Of a DNA stretch of 64,000 bases, positions 55,579-64,000 are shown one piece after another. Below the pieces are notes generated by a model. It did no database searches. It worked only from the letters and a program-made list of their open reading frames with translations, and was not told the DNA's origin. The translations under genes were made by a program, and so were the position numbers. This DNA is from Strigamia acuminata (Eukaryota > Arthropoda > Chilopoda > Geophilomorpha > Linotaeniidae). The stretch's first letter is position 1, and the number at the start of each line of letters is the position of its first letter. The stretch spans positions 32,669,608 through 32,733,607 of the forward strand of contig OX442314.1 of NCBI GenBank assembly GCA_949358305.1. Direction: 5' to 3'.

Positions 55579-56160
55579 ATGGCTCAAACAAATCTTACAC
55601 GGGAAATTTGGCATCGTATGGTAAAGAGTACTGGAGAAGGAAACATTTCCTTGGCAGATGCTCCAAAACTGCTTTTGAAGAACAACAATGCCGTCATCCA
55701 TTTGTATAATCACTTGAAACAGAAGTACGGAGAAAACTGTGCGTTAAGTTTTATAAAAATCCCGATTGCTGTTTCGGGTTATTACATGTTTGATAAAAAA
55801 GTCAAAATATGTGGATTTTTTTAATCAGAAGTGAGTACTGTGGGTGTAAATTTATCAAGACTTTAAAAATTCAACTTGCAATCTACAAGTACTTGTACAT
55901 TTTAGCATTTTGAGCTTAAAAGAAAAAGGAATTTTAAACAGAATTGAGGATAAGTACAAAACAGCAACATTTTGCGAGACAAAGAATTCTGACTGCAAAC
56001 CCATCTCTATTTATCACACAATTACAGCATTTCTAATTCTCATTGGAGGAGTTTTCTGCTCCGGAATTTATATTTCTCATTGAATTTGCTTTTTCGACCA
56101 TGTTTCAATCTGGCAGTGTGCACATTCCACCAGTATAAAATCTGAAGCTCACCTAAAGTT
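55579..56160 (+). pseudogene. Third receptor copy: exon 11-12 fragment
   Basis: 55579-55830 corresponds to exon 11 (NLTREIWHRM, then GEGNISLADAPKLLL) and 55906 on to exon 12 (LKEKGILNRIEDKY, AFLILIGGVFCSGI). The exon 11 copy is 252 nt instead of 254: one codon is lost and one T gained in a run of seven T near 55820, which shifts the frame. Exon 12 has a further one-base gain near 56072, giving a TGA at 56081-56083. Homology continues to about 56160. The upstream exons were not seen, so it is a truncated, dead duplicate. Confidence 0.85.
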
Positions 56161-56844
56161 TAAGTTTATGCAGCTGCGGTGTATAATGCAATATGTGTAA
56201 AGCATCAATATTTTCCTAAATTTATCTAAATGTAAATAAAATAATAAATACCATGGTAGAATACCGTTGTAGGATCGTGGCTTGTACCCACATAAGTTAA
56301 GTCAACTGCATTAATTTGCATTAGTCACTCCACTTTGTTCCAAAAGTTCAGTGTTTTTGAAATTATAAAATAGAAGAATACTAGATTAAAAGTGTCGCTT
56401 ACCAGTCTCTCGTACTTCATGTGGCGGTCGAACTCGCAATGAGATCCAATTACCTTCTATTCTTGTATTGCCAACAAGTATCCAAACTGAAGTTGTACAC
56501 AGGTATAAAATAAACGACCTTTTATTTAGCTTACTAATACAATAATTTATGGTTTATGCTACAACTACAAGTATTTCTGCAAATAAACGCCAGAACCGAG
56601 TTTTATTTTTATGCTGGATGAGGAAATTTAGTGATGATTGGTATAGTAAATGGGAGATGGCAAAGTCTAGGACAATTGGCAATAATAGCAGAAATTCAGT
56701 CGTCACTGTTCGTCAAAATAATATCATTTGCTTATTTAAAACCATGGGAGTATGAACAAGCGAAAGGGCATGTCATAAACTAAAAACCAAAAGGGTCTTT
56801 CTGTAGGTTTATCAGACGTCATCGTCACAAGGCAAAACTAACAT
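56161..56844. other. Intergenic DNA
   Basis: Starts with AATAAA-rich sequence near 56235 that would fit the 3' end of the dead copy. A 68-codon frame at 56549-56755 has no recognisable domain. Nothing else seen. Confidence 0.4.
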
Positions 56845-58885
56845 CAACGACCTTCCAACGACCTTCCAACGACCTTCCAACGACCTTCCAACGACCTTCC
56901 AATGACCTTCCAACAACCTTCTAACAACCTTCCAATGACCTTCCAACAACCTTCTAACAACCTTCCAATGACCCCCAACGACCTTTAAACAACCTTTTAA
57001 CGACCTTCCAATGACCTTTCAATGACCTTCTAACGACCTTCCAATGACCTTCCAATGACCTTCAAACAACCTTCCAACGACATTCCAACAATTCCCGAAC
57101 GTTCCTGAACGAATGCCAACAACCTTCAATGATCTTCTAACAACCACCCAACGACCTTCCAAAGACTTTCCAACAACCTTCCAACGACCTTCCAACAACC
57201 TTCCAACGATCTTCTATCAACCTTCTAACAACCTTCCAATGACCCCCAACGACCTTCCAACGACCTTCTAACAATCCTCCAACGACTCCAACGACCTTCC
57301 AATGACCTTCCAACGACCTTCCAACGACCTTTCAACAACCTTCCAACGACTTTCCAACAACCTTCCAACGACCTTCTAACAACCCTCCAACGACCCCAAC
57401 GACCTTCCAACGACCTTCCATCAACCTTCCAACGACCTTTCAACAACCTTCCAACGACTTTCCAACAACCTTCCAACGACCTTCCAATGACCTTCAAACG
57501 ACCTTCCAACGACCTTTCAACAACCTTCCAACGACTTTCCAACAATTCTCGAACGTTCCTGAACGAATGCCAACAACCTTCAATGATCTTCTAACAACCA
57601 CCCAACGACCTTCCAAAGACTTTCCAACAACCTTCCAACGACCTTCCAACGACCTTCTATCAACCTTCTAACAACCTTCCAATGACCCCCAACGACCTTT
57701 TAACGACCTTCCAACGACCTTCTAACAATCCTCCAACGATCCCAACGACCTTCCAACGACCTTCCAACGACCTTCCAACAACCTTTCAACAACCTTCCAA
57801 CGACTTTCCAACAACTTTCCAACGACCTTCCAACGACCTTCCAACGACCTTCCAACGACTTTCCAACAACCTTCCAACGACCTTCTAACGACTTTCTAAC
57901 GACCTTCCAACGACCTTCCAACGACCTTTTAACGACCTTCCAATGACCTTCCAACGACCTTCTAACAACCCTCCAACGACCCCAACAACCTTCCAACGAC
58001 CTTCCATCAACCTTCCAACGACCTTTCAACAACCTTCCAACAACTTTCCAACAACCTTCCAACGACCTTCCAATGACCTTCCAATGACCTTCAAACGACC
58101 TTCCAACGACCTTTCAACAACCTTCCAACGACTTTCCAACAATTCCCGAACGTTCCTGAACGAATGCCAACAACCTTCAATGATCTTCTAACAACCACCC
58201 AACAACCTTCCAAAGACTTTCCAACAACCTTCCAACGACCTTCCAACGACCTTCTAACGACCTTCTATCAACCTTCTAACAACCTTCCAATGACCCCCAA
58301 CGACCTTTTAACGACCTTCCAACGACCTTCTAACAATCCTCCAACGATCCCAACGACCTTCCAACGACCTTCCAACGACCTTCCAACAACCTTTCAACAA
58401 CCTTCCAACGACTTTCCAACAACTTTCGAACGACCTTCCAACGACCTTCCAACGACCTTTTAAGGACTTTCCAACAACCTTCCAACAACCTTCTAACGAC
58501 TTTCCAACGACCTTCCAACGACCTTCCAACGACCTTTTAACGACCTTCCAATGACCTTCCAACGACCTTCTAACAACCCTCCAACGACCCCAACAACCTT
58601 CCAACGACCTTCCATCAATCTTCCAACGACCTTTCAACAACCTTCCAACGACTTTCCAACAAATTTCCAACGACCTTCCAATGACCTTCCAATGACCTTC
58701 AAACGACCTTCCAACGACCTTTCAACAACCTTCCAACGACTTTCCAACAATTCCCGAACGTTCCTGAACGAATGCCAACAACCTTCAATGATCTTCTAAC
58801 AACCACTCAACGACCTTCCAAAGACTTTCCAACAACCTTCCAACAACCTTCCAAAGACCTTCCAACGACCTTCCAACAACCTTTT
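56845..58885. repeat. Minisatellite, 11-bp unit with higher-order structure
   Basis: About 2 kb made of CCTTCCAACGA and close variants (CCTTCCAACAA, CCTTCCAATGA, CTTTCCAACAA). A distinctive block, CCCGAACGTTCCTGAACG with flanking GAATGCCAACAACC, recurs at about 57091, 57545, 58142 and 58750, so the array also has a higher-order period of about 600 bp (spacings 454, 597, 608). Long open frames on both strands (rich in EGRWKVV on minus) arise because the unit lacks stops. Confidence 0.93.
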
Positions 58886-59655
58886 AATTTTAAATATTTC
58901 TTGTAAAATATTTCACAATAATAATCTTTATAATAATCTTTTTTAATAATTTTAAAACTAAATTTAAAATTATTTATCTTTTTATGTACAAGTAGTTATG
59001 AACAGACATGTGAAATCACACTTGTAAATTATCTTAAAGTCCTTGGTTTGAAAAGTGTAAATGTAGGAAATAAAATAAAGGAGACCTTCTCTTGAGTTGT
59101 ATAAAAAAAAACACTGGTGATTTATTTTCAGACTAGAGAATAAAAAGGGGGAAAAGGGTATGTGGAGCTCTCTGATTGGAGAGTGGAAATAATTTGACCG
59201 CAATTAGTTGATTCCAAGAAAGGTCAAGTGGAAGTTGAAGAAGTGAAGTTTTAGGGTGAGAAGGTAGGGATTATTGCTCAGTAAATAGGTAAAGTTTAAA
59301 GGGAAAATAAATGCAAATTACAAACACCAAAACTACAAATTACAAAATGCTGAAAATGAACTCGATACAAATAAAAGTAATAAAAAGTAATGAAAAAATA
59401 TGCGTAAAACCCTCGGTTTTCACAAGACATTACACATTGGTGTGGCAGATATGCATGCAACTACAGATAAGAAGTTAAAAAAATTCGAGTCAAATCGCCC
59501 AACTCTTGCAAGAAGACGTCTGACGTGAGTATACTCTTGTTTGACTCAAAAAGGCGGCCTTCTCCCATTGGCCGAGCCGTATCACTGGTGTAGTGATCCA
59601 AAAATATAGACCCAAACACCAGAATGCATTACAATGTACAGACATTGTAATCGAT
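58886..59655. other. Intergenic DNA after the minisatellite
   Basis: AT-rich, with no recognised gene. A 61-codon minus-strand frame (59490-59675) lacks support. Confidence 0.4.
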
Positions 59656-60188
59656 TGCCTTGATTTCGGGTACATTGGTCAAACGTAGCGGGTGGGCTGT
59701 CGACACGTTGGCTTGACGTTCGACATTTACTCACGTTTTTTAGTTGGTGACGGCGCATTACAGCACGTACTAACAACGTTACTTAATAGATTCGTTCTAC
59801 ACAAAACGTGCAGAACGAATAAAATCGGGATGGCTGGCTTCTCTGCGGGGTTCATCGTGATCTTAACTTCACAGTTCGCACATTTCTCCGTTTGTTTTCG
59901 TTATGTTAAGACATTTTGGTTTATGGATCTGGAGGATTCTCGTACAACAGAGCTGTAGTTAAGGTATATGTGTGAATACGCGATGTCGTCTGATGTTCGG
60001 TGTTGAATTAAAAATAGAAAGATTCCCAAGGTGTGGTTTTCCCTCTGCATTTATTTGGTTGGGGTGGAAAAATGGGTAGAAAACCAATTAAGAGCCAATT
60101 ACAAGGGCGACAAGCGATAGCAGTCTTTTTATTTTCTTTTTTTTCCTGGCACTTTGCGCCAGCTGCGAAATAATATGATCGCCGGGGA
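59656..60188. repeat. Duplicated block A, copy 2
   Basis: Partner of 193-698; contains an extra 60-base segment with GCGATGTCGTCTGATGTT near 59978 that also occurs, in other forms, at about 3690 and 22660 upstream of the receptor copies. Confidence 0.75.
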
Positions 60189-61802
60189 ACGATGTATAAA
60201 AGTTAAAATTAAGAAAATGAAATTAGGAAACAGAAAAAGAAAATGCCAGTGCAGCAAACTTAATTAAATCATCATTGCTAAATCTCCAAAAACGTAATTA
60301 CAACACCATCACCTCCTTTTAGACTTCTAAACCTGATGTTTAGAAAGTCTCATGAAACGGTTCTGTCTGTCTGTCCGTCCGTCCGTCCGTCCGTCCGTCC
60401 GTCCGTCGTCAACGATTCCGCAAAAACTATAGCAGCTACAGCAAAACGGACAACGGCATTAAATTCAGCATGCTTATATTATTATTGTAAGGTATTTTCA
60501 GATTTCTTGGACCTCCGGTTGAATTAATAAACCGGTTTTAGTGCACTTTTAGCCGTCTAATAATACTACTTCCGTCCTGCACAGGAAGTTGTAACATTGT
60601 ACTAGCGCCACCTGGCGGATCCCGTGAGCCATGAAATCTTCGTCGCGATACGTTTTTTGATGTTTACTATATGGAAATGACGTCCAAAAATTCTGGAACC
60701 AAGCCCAATCAATTGGAAATCCAAATCTGCATGGCCCTGTATTTTTTTTTTTGATTGAAAAAAAGTAGCATCACGATCCACCAAAGTCGCCGATCGAACG
60801 GGAAATTCAGGAGGAAATTTGAAAATGTTCGTGGCGATTCGTTTTTTTATGTTTTCTTTGTCGAAATGAGGTCCAAAAATTTTGAAACCAAGCTCATTTT
60901 GTAGAGCGGACAAATGCGCACATTTTCTGTATTTTTTCTATTGCGATTTGGTTGACTTTTTTTATTAACAAAAATCGATCTTATGTGTATTTTGAACCAT
61001 ACGTAATTATTACAATAAAAATTCGTCCACATTAAGGAATCATTACTATTTGTTCAAAAACTAGAACAAAATTATGAATAATCTCTTCCCGAAACCTGCA
61101 AATAAATGTTCTTTAAATTATACAAAATCTAAACTCCACCGTTTCGCCGAGTACGCCAAAAGTGAGTAGCGTGAATGTCCAGGCCTGGCCATTAGGCGCA
61201 ACATCAAGCAGCGACTATCACTGTCGAAGCGACACCTCTGCCCCTGATACGAGAAAGAACGAACGAGTTGAATTTAGCAACAGAATCAGAATTTTAACTG
61301 ATGTCACAAAAAAGTGTTTGCTATTAAGTTATATCAAACGATTAAAAATCAAACTGCCATTTCAGCATTTCCAATACTGTTTAACATTAATTTATTTATT
61401 CTTCGAAAACATAATTACAATTTTGAAGTTTGCCACTGCAGTTCAGCCATTACTTATCTACGTTTCGTTACGTGATATTAGATTATGTTACGTTTTCATA
61501 ACGTGTGTTTATATCCACGTATATAAGTGCAATACTTTTTTGAAGTGTTCACACCGTGTAACTTATCATGTCTCGAATCAACGATTAAGGCATTTTAACT
61601 TTTTCACAGATTTTTCAAGTTTTCGATTCACAACACCCAATTTTTTTTTAATTGATTTAATTTTTTTTTACGATTAATCCAATATTTCTTTTTTTGAATA
61701 CAATAATTTTTTTTTCAAACTTTTACAGAGCCTCTATAGTACAGATAGAGTTTTCAGAGCCTCTCCGAGTAGAGTTTTCAGATATCAAAAATATTCTGTA
61801 CA
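60189..61802 (+). other. Region upstream of the Helitron-type gene
   Basis: Probably the 5' non-coding part of the Helitron, though I could not fix its TC start. It contains the microsatellite at 60361-60406, two diverged direct repeats of about 190 bp (about 60640-60745 and 60830-60940, both with GTCCAAAAATT and GAAACCAAGC-like motifs) and T-rich runs near 61640-61720. Frames such as 61162-61677 show no domain. Confidence 0.45.
60361..60406 (+). repeat. (TCTG)n/(TCCG)n microsatellite
   Basis: Three TCTG units followed by about eight TCCG units. Confidence 0.9.
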
Positions 61803-64000
61803 ATGCCCCCAAAAAAGGCAATTAATCCAAAGAAGACCGTGGTTGCAAAATCACGTGTTGAAACTGCGGATCAAAGAAAAGCACGACTTGCGCAAGATCA
61901 ACGAGTCCGCAGAGCAAAAAAAAGAGCTGCTGCTAATGCCGCCGCAGAGATCGTCGTGCCCGTCGAGCTTATTGCAGTGCATAAATTGCCTCAATTGCCA
62001 CCAGTTGTAGGGCCCGGCAAAGGGAAATCCCTCCTGGTCCCACGAATGGCAACCCCCGCCGAAGTAAATGTTTCGCCAGCCAAGCGAATTGCTCCACTCG
62101 CTGAAGGAGATGCGCCGCCCCCAAAACGATTGGCGCCACACCAAGATATTGTATCAAATAATTTTGAACCAATAAATGCTTTTTCTCCTACTCATGCATT
62201 ACAAATTAATACCGTGCTGAATGCATTGCCTGTGGTTGACCGATTATTGTCAAAAAAAAATAAAGCTAAACATCGATACATACCACATTCTGAATTGTCT
62301 GTCGAATCACTGGCCGAGCTACGAAAAATTGATGCTTTGCGTAAACAAAATAACCGTGCCCAACTTGTTGGCAATGCCAAATTGCAACTGCAGCAAGTCG
62401 ACGCTCAAAGAAAACTTGTAGTGCCCGCCACGCCGCAGATTCCAATTGCTGCATTACAAGTTCGTAAAATTCCTCGCAAGAGAAAAATCAATCACAGTTT
62501 AAATCTAGCTAAGAAGAAAGAAATTGACAAACAAAGCAAACGCGCGAATCGCTCTGATTCAAATTTTCGATCCAAAGAACAGGCACGCGACATATTAGTT
62601 CACCAACTAGCCCGCAAAAATGTAGACTTCAGTTCTCAAGAACAAGCTCGAAATACTGTAGCGCACCAACTAGCCCGCAAAAATGTAGACTTCAGTTCTC
62701 AAGAACAAGCTCGAAATACTGTAGCGCACCAACTAGCCCGCAAAAATGTAGACTTCAGTTCTCAAGAACAAGCTCGAAATACTGTAGCGCACCAACTAGC
62801 CCGCAAAAATGTAGACTTCAGTTCTCAAGAACAAGCTCGAAATACTGTAGCGCACCAACTAGCCCGCAAAAATGTAGACTTCAGTTCTCAAGAACAAGCT
62901 CGAAATACTGTAGCGCACCAACTAGCCCGCAAAAATGTAGACTTCAGTTCTCAAGAACAAGCTCGAAATACTGTAGCGCACCAACTAGCCCGCAAAAATG
63001 TAGACTTCAGTTCTCAAGAACAAGCTCGAAATACTGTAGCGCACCAACTAGCCCGCAAAAATGTAGACTTCAGTTCTCAAGAACAAGTACGCGACACATT
63101 TGCTCACAAGAAAGCTCGACTTGATGCAAATTACAGATTACAAGAACAAGCACGCGACACATTTGCTCGCAAGCAAGCTAGACTTGAAGAAATTTCTGCA
63201 TGGGACAGAGTAGTTGAACAATACTTCAAGCACATCAAAGAAGGTCCAGACAAGGTGTGTTCCTGTTGTCGTAATCTGTGGTATTCAAAATCAGTCAAAC
63301 AACTTGAACGTTCGAAACTCTCTGGTAAGGGATACGCTGAAGGTTATCTCGACCATGTTTTCGATTTTGGCGAATTGTTTTGTTCAACTTGCTACAGTGC
63401 GGTCCAAAAAAGAAAAATTCCACGTCTATGTGTGAATAACGGTCTGCGTTTTCCAATTATCGACGATGTTATTTCGGTACTTACACCTTTAGAAGCTAGA
63501 CTGGTTGCTGGAAGACACATATTTCAATCCATATGGCCAGTTTATGGAGAAAATGGTCAATTTAGAACCAAGGGTCGCATAGTAAATGTTCCAGTCAACG
63601 TTAACAATACCATCACTTTATTGCCTCAACTTCCAAATGAAAGTGACGTGATACTCGTCCAAATAGCTCGCCACATGGAATATAAACAAAACTGGATGTC
63701 TGGTAATGTTAGGCCCATCTACGTTCTTAAAGCAGCACAGTATCTGGAAAAACAAGATCTGTACATGAAATACCACATTTCAGTGTCCGATGAGCATTAT
63801 AGGCAGTTAGAAGTTGTGGCTAATGAGGACAACTTTAACTCAAGTGTGCCAACTAATTTAAGCCAGGCTCCAATTTTGACTCAAGACAAGAATCCGACAG
63901 TTGATGAAGATCTGAATCAAGTTAATCATGATGGCGGACACACAATGATTAACTATGATTGGGATTATAGCAACGGAATTCGAATTGCACCTGCACAAGG
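61803..64000 (+). CDS. Helitron-type rolling-circle transposon protein, N-terminal part (runs off the window)
   Basis: An open frame from ATG 61803 continues past the right edge for at least 732 codons. The first 260 residues are basic and low in complexity (MPPKKAINPKKTVVAKSR). Residues about 267-430 are the 21-residue repeats. From about residue 465 it matches the conserved segment that precedes the Rep domain in Helitron Rep-helicases: CSCCRNLWYSKSV, then FCSTCYSAVQKRKIPRLC, PLEARLVAGRHIFQSIW, GRIVNVPVNV and NVRPIYVLKAAQYL. The HUH Rep and Pif1-like helicase domains, which nick and unwind DNA during rolling-circle transposition, would lie beyond 64000. The element's ends are outside view or unresolved. 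Family assignment rests on pattern recognition of that domain. Confidence 0.82.
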   Translation, partial: MPPKKAINPKKTVVAKSRVETADQRKARLAQDQRVRRAKKRAAANAAAEIVVPVELIAVHKLPQLPPVVGPGKGKSLLVPRMATPAEVNVSPAKRIAPLAEGDAPPPKRLAPHQDIVSNNFEPINAFSPTHALQINTVLNALPVVDRLLSKKNKAKHRYIPHSELSVESLAELRKIDALRKQNNRAQLVGNAKLQLQQVDAQRKLVVPATPQIPIAALQVRKIPRKRKINHSLNLAKKKEIDKQSKRANRSDSNFRSKEQARDILVHQLARKNVDFSSQEQARNTVAHQLARKNVDFSSQEQARNTVAHQLARKNVDFSSQEQARNTVAHQLARKNVDFSSQEQARNTVAHQLARKNVDFSSQEQARNTVAHQLARKNVDFSSQEQARNTVAHQLARKNVDFSSQEQARNTVAHQLARKNVDFSSQEQVRDTFAHKKARLDANYRLQEQARDTFARKQARLEEISAWDRVVEQYFKHIKEGPDKVCSCCRNLWYSKSVKQLERSKLSGKGYAEGYLDHVFDFGELFCSTCYSAVQKRKIPRLCVNNGLRFPIIDDVISVLTPLEARLVAGRHIFQSIWPVYGENGQFRTKGRIVNVPVNVNNTITLLPQLPNESDVILVQIARHMEYKQNWMSGNVRPIYVLKAAQYLEKQDLYMKYHISVSDEHYRQLEVVANEDNFNSSVPTNLSQAPILTQDKNPTVDEDLNQVNHDGGHTMINYDWDYSNGIRIAPAQ
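62601..63092 (+). repeat. 63-bp tandem repeat in the Helitron-type gene
   Basis: Units start at 62601, 62664, 62727, 62790, 62853, 62916, 62979 and 63042, each encoding HQLARKNVDFSSQEQARNTV plus Ala. All full units look identical at DNA level. The flanking sequence holds older, diverged relatives (EQARDTFARKQARL). Confidence 0.95.

Noticed and set aside
57225-58799. Long open frames in the minisatellite on both strands (EGRWKVV and FQRPSNN repeats)
   Set aside because: They follow from an 11-bp unit without stop codons; there is no start context, domain or splice support.
56845-58885. Possible CRISPR array
   Set aside because: The units are contiguous 11-bp repeats without unique spacers, in a eukaryotic locus.

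Overview
This is about 64 kb of eukaryotic DNA, most likely from an arthropod; I cannot name the species. The clues are a two-copy locus of genes resembling chemosensory ionotropic receptors, short GT-AG introns of 60-80 bp, and a dense mix of Copia, Gypsy, Helitron, hAT, Tc1/mariner-like and piggyBac-like elements. Host genes occupy only a few kilobases; most of the window is transposon sequence inserted into or around them.

Host genes. At the left edge (complement 1-93) lies the first coding exon of an SRPK-type kinase. Two paralogous ionotropic-receptor-like genes follow on the + strand: gene 1 (6053-20631) and gene 2 (25362-54972). I derived both from splice sites, reading phase and alignment of the two copies. 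Gene 2 gives a phase-consistent 12-exon model of 637 residues. Gene 1 has 11 of those exons and lacks a recognisable exon 6. A third, frameshifted 3' fragment lies at 55579-56160. The introns and upstream DNA are duplicated too, so one copy often serves as an empty-site control that dates and delimits insertions in the other.

Transposon layers. Gene 1 introns hold a decayed Gypsy element (9757-15182, itself hit by a Tc1-like remnant), three solo LTRs of one family with 4-bp target duplications, a piggyBac-like MITE and several other inverted-repeat elements. Between the genes are a MITE (21788-22348) and a 2-kb foldback element (23001-25054). Intron 5 of gene 2 holds a nest of four LTR retrotransposons: Copia-A (28978-50580) is split by Gypsy-B (29970-42189), which is split by Copia-C (30374-37198) and by a 434-bp MITE (39378-39811); Copia-D (43218-50121, minus strand) sits in the other half of Copia-A. 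Every level has a target-site duplication, and LTR divergence falls with nesting depth. Copia-D has one uninterrupted 1611-residue polyprotein and LTRs that read as identical, so it looks recently active.

Right end. A 2-kb minisatellite with an 11-bp unit and a higher-order period near 600 bp (56845-58885) is followed by a second copy of the repeat found near the left edge (59656-60188). A Helitron-type protein then starts at 61803 and runs off the window; its N-terminal region contains about eight apparently identical 63-bp (21-residue) repeats.
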